64,000 nucleotides of DNA, taken from a virus. Made by a program: the position numbers and the translations under genes. The stretch lies in IMG/VR virus record IMGVR_UViG_3300009503_000027, positions 1 through 64,000 of that record; one strand, written 5' to 3'. Below are positions 41,567-49,547 of this stretch, piece by piece; the stretch's first letter is position 1, and each line of letters starts with the position of its first letter. Below the pieces are notes generated by a model, which was not told the origin of the DNA, ran no database searches, and saw nothing but the letters and a program-made list of their open reading frames with translations.

Positions 41567-42225
41567 TCTTGCCACCCTCCCCAGGGGCGTCCTATTACCT
41601 TGCGGCCAGCCGCATGGGCAATCAATGCCCATAGCGTTGGCCCCCAAGTACTTTGTAGCTCAATGTACATCTTCCCGCTACAGATATGGCTGATGATATC
41701 TTCGAAAGCCACAGGCCGGACTATACTCGCTTGGGGGCAAATCCGTACCATCTTGATATGGGGCGTTTCTCCAAGCTGGTCAGTAAGTTCAACTAGGAGG
41801 ACATTATTGCCCCCATAAGTGGAAGGTTGCCTACAGATTTCCTGTTCAAGCCGGAAGTCAACAGGGCGATTGGGTTCCACTACCATGACAAGGTCGTATT
41901 CCGGTGTCGGGGCCGATATGTTGTCCAGTTTAGGGAAGCCCACGCGCACACTTTCCCAAAGGGAGCCTAGGCCGCCTCCCGTCTTGCCTAGCAGCCAGCC
42001 CATCTCGGAATATGTACAAAAGCGTAGGATAGCACCGCTCTCCACAGCCCGTAAGAGACTCTCCCAGTCGGGGACAAGGTCCTGATGAGGCCGCCCAATG
42101 AAGGGCACCTCCCAGGCATAGATAGCGGGCCATATGATATCGTATTCCTCTGGGCATTCAGGAGGTTGCCAAGCACCTTCTATGCCTAGATATGTTGCAA
42201 CCAACATCCCGAATGGTGTGCTCAC
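41554..42225 (-). CDS. Hypothetical protein, 223 aa, possible GT-like C-terminus
   Basis: GTG start at 42225 with AGGAGCGG upstream. N-terminal Trp/Pro-rich region and a central Rossmann-like pattern. The C-terminal IELQSTWGPTLWALIAHAAG followed by RKVIGRP resembles the donor-binding half of GT-B glycosyltransferases. I cannot exclude a different role. If it is a glycosyltransferase it would add to the cassette across the convergent junction. Confidence 0.45.
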   Translation of the reverse strand: MSTPFGMLVATYLGIEGAWQPPECPEEYDIIWPAIYAWEVPFIGRPHQDLVPDWESLLRAVESGAILRFCTYSEMGWLLGKTGGGLGSLWESVRVGFPKLDNISAPTPEYDLVMVVEPNRPVDFRLEQEICRQPSTYGGNNVLLVELTDQLGETPHIKMVRICPQASIVRPVAFEDIISHICSGKMYIELQSTWGPTLWALIAHAAGRKVIGRPWGGWQEWLK

Positions 42226-42234
42226 AGTCCGCTC

Positions 42235-42624
42235 CTATAGGTGACGGCTCATGAGTGCCACCAAGCCCCAGCCAGTACAGAAGGCCGTCAGCAACTCAAC
42301 TATCTCAAATGAGGCCTTCCAGTATGCGGCGCGCCAAGCATCAGCGGCCATTGTCTTGTCTTTTGCCACATCAGGCCGGTAACTGACTAGCGTAGCCCAG
42401 AATACTCCTTCCACCCAGAGGGCAGCTCCCGCCATCAGCACAATGTCAGGCCAATATAGACCTAGATGCCACACGCCAATGACAAGCCCGTATAATGCCA
42501 ATACCATGACAGCACCGGGCGTGCACAGCCAGACTATCCCTACCACCAACAGCATGACGCGCGCCAGCACCGTAGCAAGCAGGGTGAAAACAAGGGTTAT
42601 GGCTTGCCCACAGCAGCGTATCAT
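42235..42624 (-). CDS. Membrane protein, 129 aa
   Basis: Hydrophobic helices at about residues 8-28, 30-50, 55-80 and 100-125 predict three or four spans. No signature residues. First of two genes (with 42621-42857) that overlap by ATGA. Could be holin-like or superinfection-exclusion related; neither is proven. Confidence 0.6.
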   Translation of the reverse strand: MIRCCGQAITLVFTLLATVLARVMLLVVGIVWLCTPGAVMVLALYGLVIGVWHLGLYWPDIVLMAGAALWVEGVFWATLVSYRPDVAKDKTMAADAWRAAYWKASFEIVELLTAFCTGWGLVALMSRHL

Positions 42625-42857
42625 TTGCTATCACTCTCCGTTGGTTCTTGTTGCCAGTCAACGGTGGCCAATGACTTTTGCCACCGCCGGGCCGCGTCTA
42701 CATAACCCGCCAGGAGACCTACTGCTATCAGGACCCTCGGATCTTCAAGGCCCTTCAACGCCCGTGCAAGCAGGTAGCTCTGTTCCTGGAAGTACCTTGT
42801 GGCGGCAGGATCTTCCAGCAACAAGATCATCTGGGCTATGAGTTCTTGTGTATCCAT
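42621..42857 (-). CDS. Small hypothetical protein, 78 aa
   Basis: Mostly helical (TQELIAQMILLLEDPAATRY) with a hydrophobic patch LIAVGLLAGYV near residue 45. Overlaps genes on both sides, so co-translated. No family recognised. Confidence 0.5.
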   Translation of the reverse strand: MDTQELIAQMILLLEDPAATRYFQEQSYLLARALKGLEDPRVLIAVGLLAGYVDAARRWQKSLATVDWQQEPTESDSK

Positions 42858-43579
42858 GAGGTCCTCTGTGGTCGGCGGGGCCGCTCGAATTCCACTTCGG
42901 GGAGGCCTAAGGCGCGGCGGCGCCGGTTAACCGTATGTTCATATTTTTTGTCTAGGGATGCCCACCAAAGATCAAAGCCCAGCTCGTATCCCTCAGGCCA
43001 TGAAAGATAAAGCTGGTTGGCCGCATTAGCCCAGGCCCTGACCATCTGGGCAGCAGCAAAGGCCATAACAATAGCATATGCCCGTCCAGCTTTCTGGAAC
43101 AGATCATCTGCCTCAGCGGGCCATAGACAGCGCACAACATCTTCCACCCGTGCTTGGGTGCGGTCCCGATACAGGGCATAGTAGTCACCGGCCGTTTCGG
43201 CAGGTGGTGATACTTGCCACAACCAGCTCCGCAGACGCTCCCGTATAATATGCACGTAAGGTATCGCCAGGGTGTCATATGCTACTGCGATCTGCCCGAC
43301 GACCGCATTACGGACAAAGTACCAGCGGTCACATCCTGGTAATAAGGTGACAATTGCCCCCAGCCCGGTTTGGTATTTGTCTATAATGGACGTAAAGAAT
43401 TCCAAGAGGGCAGTAACTACCTTATCTGCCCGGCGATACTCTATCTGCACGTTACATACCTCCACGCCACCAGGCGTCAGGGCTACTGCCACCGCATAGT
43501 CATGGGCTGGCCAGCAGCCCAAGAAGCTCTGGGGCACTTCCTTAGGCAACTGAATTGTCACGAAATTAGGTGCATTCAT
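42836..43579 (-). CDS. Hypothetical protein, 247 aa, possibly RNase H-like
   Basis: ATG 43579 (MNAPNFVTIQ) lies within the 3' end of the phosphatase gene. Strand-helix order (SFLGCWPAHDYAVAVALTPG, VVTALLEFFTSII, LGAIVTLLPGC) recalls a RuvC/RNase H fold, as in phage Holliday-junction resolvase-like proteins. The expected acidic catalytic residues are not in their usual places. Function uncertain. Confidence 0.5.
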   Translation of the reverse strand: MNAPNFVTIQLPKEVPQSFLGCWPAHDYAVAVALTPGGVEVCNVQIEYRRADKVVTALLEFFTSIIDKYQTGLGAIVTLLPGCDRWYFVRNAVVGQIAVAYDTLAIPYVHIIRERLRSWLWQVSPPAETAGDYYALYRDRTQARVEDVVRCLWPAEADDLFQKAGRAYAIVMAFAAAQMVRAWANAANQLYLSWPEGYELGFDLWWASLDKKYEHTVNRRRRALGLPEVEFERPRRPQRTSWIHKNS

Positions 43580-44141
43580 TGATAATTCTCTCCGTGATTG
43601 CTTCCCAGTTGCCGTAAGGCCAGCCCACATAGAGAGATGCCCGCACACCTGCCTGCAACCCCGCCAGTATATCAGAAGGAGTATCGCCTAGCATATAGGA
43701 ATGGCGGATGTCGACTTCATTTGCCTGGGAGAGGATAAGCCCTGGGGCGGGCTTCCTACATGGGCAGCCTGCTGCCGCCCCGTGGGGGCAGACTAAGAAC
43801 TTCATGCGCACCTGGCCACGCTGAGTGATGAGCTGCTGGATATAGCTAAAATCTGCCCCCATGGGCAAGTAGGCGAACTCCATATCGCAATTCCCTAGGA
43901 TGGATTCTGCCACCGCCAGATTGACATCCAAAACACCTGCAAGCGCAGAAGCATCCCGCGCTACTATTGGCTGGTTGGTGACGCAGATGAGCCGCAAGCC
44001 AGCCTGGTCAAGCTGCCGGAGAGCATTGACAGCATTGAGCCAGATACGTATCTGGGAAGGGTCAAGGTAGTACTGCCCCCGCGGTAGCGGCTCCAGCACT
44101 GGCCCATCTCGGTCGAAAAATACTGCCCTACTCAAGAGCAT
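43566..44141 (-). CDS. GmhB-like HAD phosphatase (heptose-bisphosphate type)
   Basis: 191 aa. All four HAD motifs are present: FFDRDG (Asp10, Asp12), VTNQ, CRKP lysine and LGDTPSD. The CPH...CPC zinc knuckle (about 128-138) is specific to the GmhB/histidinol-phosphatase branch. GmhB removes the 7-phosphate from D-glycero-D-manno-heptose 1,7-bisphosphate during nucleotide-heptose synthesis. Unlike other sugar genes here its motifs are intact. It sits among recombination genes, overlapping RusA. Substrate inferred from family. Confidence 0.78.
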   Translation of the reverse strand: MLLSRAVFFDRDGPVLEPLPRGQYYLDPSQIRIWLNAVNALRQLDQAGLRLICVTNQPIVARDASALAGVLDVNLAVAESILGNCDMEFAYLPMGADFSYIQQLITQRGQVRMKFLVCPHGAAAGCPCRKPAPGLILSQANEVDIRHSYMLGDTPSDILAGLQAGVRASLYVGWPYGNWEAITERIINECT

Positions 44142-44517
44142 GGACAGACACCTCTACACCTGCCGGTGCCTCGTAGACCTTTGATACATGTAGCACCGCT
44201 ATCTGAGAATCATCACGATAGGCGATACCCGTCAGGGCATCTTCAACGGGCTTGGCAAGGTTACCTGCATCCGGGCGCCGGATATGCCACTTGCCGGGGC
44301 GCATCTTCTTAGGCCGGGGCATATGGAACCGGAGTTCGAGATGTACTGCCCCCGTCGGGAAGGCAGGGTGCGGCTTAGGTACCATTGCCTCGGCCACCAT
44401 CCGTATGACTGTCTGCCAAGCACAAACATCCTCCGCACGCACGTGGAACACCCTACCATGCGCGATGACGCGCTTCCGGCGCTCAGGCTTCGGCTGGCCC
44501 GGCACAAAAAAACTCAT
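44128..44517 (-). CDS. rusA: RusA-family Holliday junction resolvase
   Basis: 129 aa from ATG 44517 (MSFFVPGQPKPER). RPDAGNLAKPVEDALTGIAY with DDSQI is the RusA signature carrying the metal-binding Asp residues. The dimeric enzyme cuts four-way junctions in recombination or packaging intermediates. Both ends overlap neighbours. Confidence 0.9.
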   Translation of the reverse strand: MSFFVPGQPKPERRKRVIAHGRVFHVRAEDVCAWQTVIRMVAEAMVPKPHPAFPTGAVHLELRFHMPRPKKMRPGKWHIRRPDAGNLAKPVEDALTGIAYRDDSQIAVLHVSKVYEAPAGVEVSVHALE

Positions 44518-44698
44518 CTGCGCAGTCCGGACACACATCCTTGACTATATCCCCATCACGCTCATATGTCCAGCCCATCGCCTCCATTTGCCACTCCGCA
44601 TCATTGAACGAGTGGCAATCCTCTATATACTCCTCGCGTCCACAATAGTCGCACTTGGCAAGGTACAATCCATGCTCAAGTTGCTCAATCACGGCCAT
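44483..44698 (-). CDS. Zinc-binding mini-protein, copy 1
   Basis: 71 aa. CDYCGREEYIEDC and VCPDC form a zinc site, with GWTYERDGD between. It is a paralogue of the next upstream gene (44699-44902): same spacing of Cys pairs and same MGWTYE motif. It lies 1 nt from that gene. Likely a small regulatory or host-takeover factor; function unknown. Confidence 0.65.
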   Translation of the reverse strand: MAVIEQLEHGLYLAKCDYCGREEYIEDCHSFNDAEWQMEAMGWTYERDGDIVKDVCPDCADEFFCAGPAEA

Positions 44699-44902
44699 CT
44701 ACTCTCCTCTCAAAACATAGTGCCTAATCTCACATTCCGGGCATACAAGAATGCTCAAATCGTCGTCCTGTTCGTAGGTCCAGCCCATCTTGCTGGCCTC
44801 CCAGAAGGCATCATACCAGGAACCACAGCCGTCTATGTACCTGCGCCGGCCGCAGATGTCACAAGTGACGCAATATACTCCCCGGTCAATCTCCTCCAGC
44901 AC
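44699..44902 (-). CDS. Zinc-binding mini-protein, copy 2
   Basis: 67 aa, GTG 44902 preceded by GAGGAGGA. CDICGRRRYIDGC and VCPEC with GWTYEQDDD in between mirror the 44483-44698 product, showing a tandem duplication. Starts inside the 3' end of the annealing-like gene. Confidence 0.6.
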   Translation of the reverse strand: MLEEIDRGVYCVTCDICGRRRYIDGCGSWYDAFWEASKMGWTYEQDDDLSILVCPECEIRHYVLRGE

Positions 44903-45731
44903 CGGACTGTTCCTCCTCGCTGGGCTTGGCACCCTTTTTGTGTTGCCACTTAGTCCATGCCTCAGCGATCTTGGCAAGCAGGTCATCTTCGCTAAGCTTA
45001 GACCATTCCTCAAAGTGGCGCGGATTCTGCAAGTACTTGGTCGTAGCAGCAGCGAACTCGGCATTCCCTACAGTCATTGCGATTTGGTTGACACGGGCAA
45101 TGAACTCATTAGCAACGAGAGTTTTCTCTGCTTTTGCCGCCCCTGGGGTCTTGCCGGGGCTGGTTTCCGCTTGCGCTTCGCGCCGCCGCGCCTCCATTAT
45201 CTCTTCATATGTGGTTCCCGCCAGGACCTCTACGCCCAAGGCACGCAGGGCACGCCCTAATGCTGACGTGGCGGCATTCTCGATACAATGATGTACATCG
45301 GCGCCATATTCGCGCCGGAGCTGCCCAGGGTGCTCAGCTTCTGCGATGTCGCGCGGAGTGAGCACCACGCCGGTGGCAATACCCTCTGCCTCACCTACAA
45401 GGTCACTGCTAACGGTGACCTTGACGGTGATAAAGCGCTTGTCAAGGATTTCATTGCCCGTGGGTATGATCTCCGTCCGGACGGAATAGCGGACCGGGCG
45501 CTTGAGGGCTTCGGCGGCACGGCCGTGGGCATCAGCAAACATCCGCAGAAGGCCGCTGACCTTCATATACGGGACAGACGCTCCCCGGTCACTAATTGAG
45601 ACGGCGAACTCACTGTAGTCCTTGACACGGACGCGCACGGGGCCAATGTAGATTTCCCGGTCTGCCCCCGCCTGGGGGGTAAAATCGTCAATATTTTCCG
45701 TCCACAGCTTATTCTGCTCCAAAGAAGTCAT
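44886..45731 (-). CDS. Single-strand annealing-like recombination protein
   Basis: 281 aa. Central IENAATSALGRALRALGVE (about 148-166) resembles the conserved helix of ERF-like annealing proteins. A Lys/Glu-rich disordered tail (200-281) follows. Gene order with SSB, an exonuclease-like protein, RecA and RusA supports a role in phage recombination. No exact family confirmed. Confidence 0.55.
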   Translation of the reverse strand: MTSLEQNKLWTENIDDFTPQAGADREIYIGPVRVRVKDYSEFAVSISDRGASVPYMKVSGLLRMFADAHGRAAEALKRPVRYSVRTEIIPTGNEILDKRFITVKVTVSSDLVGEAEGIATGVVLTPRDIAEAEHPGQLRREYGADVHHCIENAATSALGRALRALGVEVLAGTTYEEIMEARRREAQAETSPGKTPGAAKAEKTLVANEFIARVNQIAMTVGNAEFAAATTKYLQNPRHFEEWSKLSEDDLLAKIAEAWTKWQHKKGAKPSEEEQSGAGGD

Positions 45732-46065
45732 CTATATCACTCTCCTCTTCATGCGCCATACTGAATGGCCGTGCCGTCGTCACGGAAATGATCGTCCTCC
45801 ACTGGTCGTTCACCTTCTCGGTATCGAGACGCCCCTCAATATACATAAGGGTGCCTTCTTTGACCTTGGCAATTGCCTCTGCAGCATTGCCCCAAGCCCG
45901 CGCCCAATGGAAGGACCTTTGTGGCTGTCCTTGGCGCGACCGATCTTCCTCGATGACGAGGACGCACCTCACTACGGGCCTACCGGAGGTAGTATACTCC
46001 AGCCGTATACCGCCCTCCTTCGCTCTACTTTTTACCCTTGCCACTGCCATGACCTTGTTTATCAT
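45709..46065 (-). CDS. ssb: Single-stranded DNA-binding protein
   Basis: 118 aa from ATG 46065 with GGGGGAAG upstream. OB-fold strands (RCVLVIEEDRSRQGQPQRSF, FHWARAWGNAAEAIAKVKEG, YIEGRLDTEKVNDQWR) and an acidic tail ending DIDDFFGAE, as in SSB proteins that recruit partners through their last residues. Overlaps the annealing protein by a few codons. Confidence 0.85.
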   Translation of the reverse strand: MINKVMAVARVKSRAKEGGIRLEYTTSGRPVVRCVLVIEEDRSRQGQPQRSFHWARAWGNAAEAIAKVKEGTLMYIEGRLDTEKVNDQWRTIISVTTARPFSMAHEEESDIDDFFGAE

Positions 46066-46816
46066 GCTGCTTCCCCCTGCTAAGTTCCTGGCGGACAATC
46101 CGCCGTATCCAGGCCTCCAGGAGGCCCTGAGCCGCCCAGACATACGGCGGCACATACACATCTGCAAGGTTCACTGCTTGCGCTATTGCCCTTTCGCGTT
46201 CTACTGCTTCTTCGGGTGCATCTGCGCTAACATAATAATACCCATCTGGGTCGCGCCATAAACCATAACCCTCCTTGCGCAAAACCCGTGCAGCATTGAT
46301 CAGCCACTCCGCATCATATACCTGCCCGCTACGCACAGACGTGCGCTGCATATAGCTAAGCAGGTCGCGTTCCGATATACGCCCCGTGGCCCTGACGATC
46401 ATCATCAAGGCGGCATAATCCTCGCGGGGGCCATGATACTCAGTGAGGAACGGCCCAACCACAAGATTGGTCCCTACGGTATCAAGGACTTTCAGGGCTT
46501 CGGGCAGCTTGTAGAAGGTATACTCTTCGGTCACACGGGCAGTAATGGGCACCTGGAGGAGGACATCTTCGAGGGGCACAAATGTACTGGGGACATCATA
46601 CCGGATGCCCCGCCATCCTTTGGGCACCCGCAACTTGGGCACAAACAGGAAGACATCCGTGACGGTTGCCCCGTTCTCGGCCTGCTCTTCAAGGATAACC
46701 GTGTAGAGTTGCCCCGCCTGGGGCTCAGTCTCGGCTTCTACAAAACCCCAAGTGCGCACAACTCCTACTCTGCTATCCTGGTATGATGAGTCTGCCGCGC
46801 CCGTCGTGGCCGGCAT
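46025..46816 (-). CDS. Hypothetical replication-region protein, 263 aa
   Basis: Beta-rich first 100 residues, then a helical part (REDYAALMMIVRATGRISER) like a winged helix, and a Gly/Lys-rich tail. Overlaps both SSB and the downstream small gene. Possibly a DNA-binding replication factor; unproven. Confidence 0.5.
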   Translation of the reverse strand: MPATTGAADSSYQDSRVGVVRTWGFVEAETEPQAGQLYTVILEEQAENGATVTDVFLFVPKLRVPKGWRGIRYDVPSTFVPLEDVLLQVPITARVTEEYTFYKLPEALKVLDTVGTNLVVGPFLTEYHGPREDYAALMMIVRATGRISERDLLSYMQRTSVRSGQVYDAEWLINAARVLRKEGYGLWRDPDGYYYVSADAPEEAVERERAIAQAVNLADVYVPPYVWAAQGLLEAWIRRIVRQELSRGKQHDKQGHGSGKGKK

Positions 46817-46997
46817 GGATCTTATCCTCCCAAAATTCTAGGATGTCAACGAGCTTCCCGCACTCGTCACCTGTTAGGTCACGCACCCGCGGCTTACCGA
46901 AGTGATAGTAGATTAGGTCGTGCAGATACTGGTCGACAACCTTGCCGGCAATCTCACGCCCTAATCCGTATATGAGCCGATGCTGCTCATCCGTCAT
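46773..46997 (-). CDS. Hypothetical protein, 74 aa
   Basis: ATG 46997 (MTDEQHRLIYGLG) with GGTGG upstream. Helical, with IAGKVVDQYLHDLIYYHFGK. Overlaps the nuclease gene. A small accessory factor; no family recognised. Confidence 0.5.
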   Translation of the reverse strand: MTDEQHRLIYGLGREIAGKVVDQYLHDLIYYHFGKPRVRDLTGDECGKLVDILEFWEDKIHAGHDGRGRLIIPG

Positions 46998-47727
46998 TGT
47001 CTTCCACCACCCTGGGTTCTGTCCAGTCCCCACAGATTGTATCATACTCGCAGACAATTTTGGCCTCTGGCCCACAGGGGCATTCCATGACAGCAGGCAG
47101 AAGATGCTGCTGAGCGAGTTCCACTACCAAAGAGATCCGTCCGCGGACTGCCTCCCATACCGTATCATTCCAGTAGACTACGTACTCGCCCACAAACTCT
47201 TCTTCTCCACGCCGTACCACATGAATATAGCCCTCGTTCACGGGATAACCCGCAGAACGCGCCAGGTGGATATAACAATGTACCTGCTCGCTCCATTTGG
47301 TCTCATAGTATCCCAGGTCTTTCACCCACGGGCTGATGGACTTGCACTCGCAAAGGTACCATGTATTCTCTATGCGCACGAGTGCATCCGCAGTACCCTG
47401 CAGGTGCAGCTCTTCGTCTACCATCGGCACCTCAGTATGCAGTTCGTCTATCCGGCCTTGCTCTAACGCATTGGCTAAGAGAATATGGTAGCGGCTATGC
47501 ATTTCAGTACCTGCCTCGGCGAAGCGAACCTCCGTAAAGTTCATGGGCCGCGCAGGGATACCTAGGAAGGCCATCACCTGCCGCCGGAGGCAAGACGTCA
47601 CCATCGAGGGTGAAATGTACCCCGGCTTCCTGCGGGGCAGATATTGCGTTGCCAGGAGCTTATTCAGCACGAGGGCCCTTTCGGGTTCGGCGAAGGGTGT
47701 ACCGTCACTCACTTGTATTTTGCGCAT
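46987..47727 (-). CDS. PD-(D/E)XK nuclease (Cas4/RecB-like)
   Basis: 246 aa from ATG 47727. GTADALV supplies the metal-binding Asp and YLCECKSISPW gives the E-x-K catalytic pair. Cys near the N-terminus (TSCLRR) and four at the C-terminus (MECPCGPEA ... CEYDTICGDW) are placed like an Fe-S cluster of Cas4/AddB proteins. It would resect DNA ends to feed annealing and RecA. Beside recombination genes, not CRISPR. Confidence 0.75.
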   Translation of the reverse strand: MRKIQVSDGTPFAEPERALVLNKLLATQYLPRRKPGYISPSMVTSCLRRQVMAFLGIPARPMNFTEVRFAEAGTEMHSRYHILLANALEQGRIDELHTEVPMVDEELHLQGTADALVRIENTWYLCECKSISPWVKDLGYYETKWSEQVHCYIHLARSAGYPVNEGYIHVVRRGEEEFVGEYVVYWNDTVWEAVRGRISLVVELAQQHLLPAVMECPCGPEAKIVCEYDTICGDWTEPRVVEDNDG

Positions 47728-48016
47728 TTTGTGCCTCCAGTTTATGCATCCTATGCAAGATACCTGCATACTGCCGGATGTTGGCTATCAGGGCCGCATC
47801 CCTTAGCGCTGGATCAATAGCCACAAGGTACCGTGGATACGCCTCAAGGGCCTCTTCGTACGAGCAGCCATGCTCTTGGGCAATTATACGGGCGGCCTTC
47901 TTGACATGCCAGATGTACTTCTTGGGGGCAATGAAGCCCGACTCTGAGGCCAGCAGCATCTCCTTAAACTCATCTAGCAGCTCCTTCTTCTCGTCACTGA
48001 TCGGCACTGCCACCAA
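47705..48016 (-). CDS. Hypothetical protein, 103 aa
   Basis: Helical, with a charged N-terminus (DEKKELLDEFKEML) and a HMHKLEAQNAQNTSE tail. Lies between two nuclease genes and overlaps both, so it may be an accessory subunit. No family recognised. Confidence 0.5.
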   Translation of the reverse strand: MVAVPISDEKKELLDEFKEMLLASESGFIAPKKYIWHVKKAARIIAQEHGCSYEEALEAYPRYLVAIDPALRDAALIANIRQYAGILHRMHKLEAQNAQNTSE

Positions 48017-48293
48017 CCTCCCGTGCCCAGTCTTCGGGACTCATACAGACAAGTTCGAGAGTGCCCCCGGGGCCTAGAAAACGCAGAAGCAATAAGGGAC
48101 GCTTGCCCTCTTGTAGCGCCTCGGCGGCAATCTTCTCCCACCAAGCACGCTTCACGGCGATCTGCTTGCCCCCCGTTGCCTTTTCTTCAATGAGCCAGTG
48201 CTTATCGTAATGGTCTCCCTTCCAGAAACCAGCACCGCTGGCATATTGTTCATACACCTTCAGGGGCCCGATTATGCGTGTTCTTCTGCCCAC
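47994..48293 (-). CDS. PD-(D/E)XK endonuclease, Holliday-resolvase-like
   Basis: 99 aa. GAGFWKGDHYDKHWLIEEKA has the D...E-x-K arrangement, and the rest (KRAWWEKIAAEALQEGKRPL) matches small phage and archaeal Hjc-like nucleases. A second resolvase in addition to RusA is notable. Overlaps RecA and the next small gene. Confidence 0.65.
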   Translation of the reverse strand: MGRRTRIIGPLKVYEQYASGAGFWKGDHYDKHWLIEEKATGGKQIAVKRAWWEKIAAEALQEGKRPLLLLRFLGPGGTLELVCMSPEDWAREVGGSADQ

Positions 48294-49309
48294 GGTGGCA
48301 ACTCCCCCGTCTCCAGAAGCCGCCGGATGTCCTGGTAGTACTTATGTATGAGCACCAGTACACTGGACTCCCCTTGGCATTTCTTGCCCAACAGGTTGTA
48401 CCAACTGCCCGACTTGGTCAGCAAGCGCCTCTTCTCAAACAGCCGCATGAGCATAACCGCATCCGTGATGAACGGGGCGCGCATCACGCTCTCCTTATCT
48501 TCCGGGTCAGGCACATCGGCGAAGTATATGGCATACATGCCCTTTCGCCCCATGGCGGGCATGTACTTGCACCTATCACACCGCCACTCCACGACAACCC
48601 CCCTAACTACCTCTGCGTCATCCTCTTTCGCCTTGATAGCGTATCCGCCTTGGGCGAGGCGTACCTGCAGTATGAGGGATGAATTGAACCTTTGCGCGTG
48701 CCCCCCAGGGAGTACATATGCTCCCGTCTGCGGGTCGCGGTAGGTCTGTTGGATAATCACCAGGGCTATCTTGGCCTTGGCGATGATATGTGTGACACGC
48801 CGGATCAAGGCATTGAGCGCTTTCGGGACATGGGCATAGCTTGTAGATTCCAGCATGGATCTGCCCGCGTCGTGGTGGCTAACGAGCGCCGTCGGGCCAT
48901 CAATAACTATAAGGCTGACGGGTGGATTAACGGTAGCCGCCTCATAGACCACGTCCGCCGCAGCCTCGATCGTCTCCACGCTCTCCACGATACCAATCCT
49001 GTCAGGATTGACGCCCCAGGCCTGCACCCAAGGAGCCTGAAGACGCTTCTCGCAATCTATCCAGATGGCCTCTGCCTCTGGATTGGCCGCAAGAGCGTTA
49101 AGGACGAGGCTTGTCTTCCCGGTATCGGGGGGCCCGTAGATGACGGTTATACGCCCGCGGGGAATGCCCCCGAAGCTCTCGTCAAGGGTAACCAGTCCCC
49201 AGGAGAGGAACTCCAGCGGGGGCAGATCCGCCATCCGCTTGACAACTCCACGCTTTATCAGATCATCCAGCGGCAGTGTTGTCACCTTCTCTGACTGAGG
49301 ACTGCCCAA
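48272..49309 (-). CDS. RecA/RadA-type recombinase
   Basis: 345 aa. Walker A GPPDTGKTS (59-67), a Walker B strand VSLIVIDGPT, and IIQQTYRD as the sensor strand. The Cys pair in EWRCDRCKYMP is unusual for RecA and suggests a small zinc insertion. ATP-driven strand-exchange protein for repair or replication. Its end overlaps the nuclease start. Confidence 0.8.
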   Translation of the reverse strand: MGSPQSEKVTTLPLDDLIKRGVVKRMADLPPLEFLSWGLVTLDESFGGIPRGRITVIYGPPDTGKTSLVLNALAANPEAEAIWIDCEKRLQAPWVQAWGVNPDRIGIVESVETIEAAADVVYEAATVNPPVSLIVIDGPTALVSHHDAGRSMLESTSYAHVPKALNALIRRVTHIIAKAKIALVIIQQTYRDPQTGAYVLPGGHAQRFNSSLILQVRLAQGGYAIKAKEDDAEVVRGVVVEWRCDRCKYMPAMGRKGMYAIYFADVPDPEDKESVMRAPFITDAVMLMRLFEKRRLLTKSGSWYNLLGKKCQGESSVLVLIHKYYQDIRRLLETGELPPWAEEHA

Positions 49310-49547
49310 TCTGCCACCGTTCCCCGGTCTTCGGATCCTCCACGCTGAACGTCACCGTAAATCCCAAGGCCCCGGCGATAACGCACAGTTCTTGCAGCCG
49401 GATGAGGGTAGGCTTGCGTACCAGCTTGCTTAGGCGCGACCGGGTGAGCCCGGTCCGGCGGCAAAGTTCGTCGTGGCCCATCTGCTGCACGCGCTCATGG
49501 CGTAGCAGGCCCTCGGCTAGCTGAGCCGTCTTTGTTCGATACTGCAT
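49263..49547 (-). CDS. XRE-family helix-turn-helix regulator
   Basis: 94 aa, ATG 49547 with GGAGGAAC upstream. HDELCRRTGLTRSRLSKLVRK is a helix-turn-helix. The C-terminus adds an acidic tail (VTFSVEDPKTGERW). It starts inside the primase-helicase gene and ends in RecA, so it is co-transcribed. Possibly controls early genes. Confidence 0.7.
   Translation of the reverse strand: MQYRTKTAQLAEGLLRHERVQQMGHDELCRRTGLTRSRLSKLVRKPTLIRLQELCVIAGALGFTVTFSVEDPKTGERWQIGQSSVREGDNTAAG

Noticed and set aside
46987-47727. Cas4-like nuclease as evidence of a CRISPR system
   Set aside because: No cas1/cas2 or repeat array is present; the gene is embedded in a phage recombination module.
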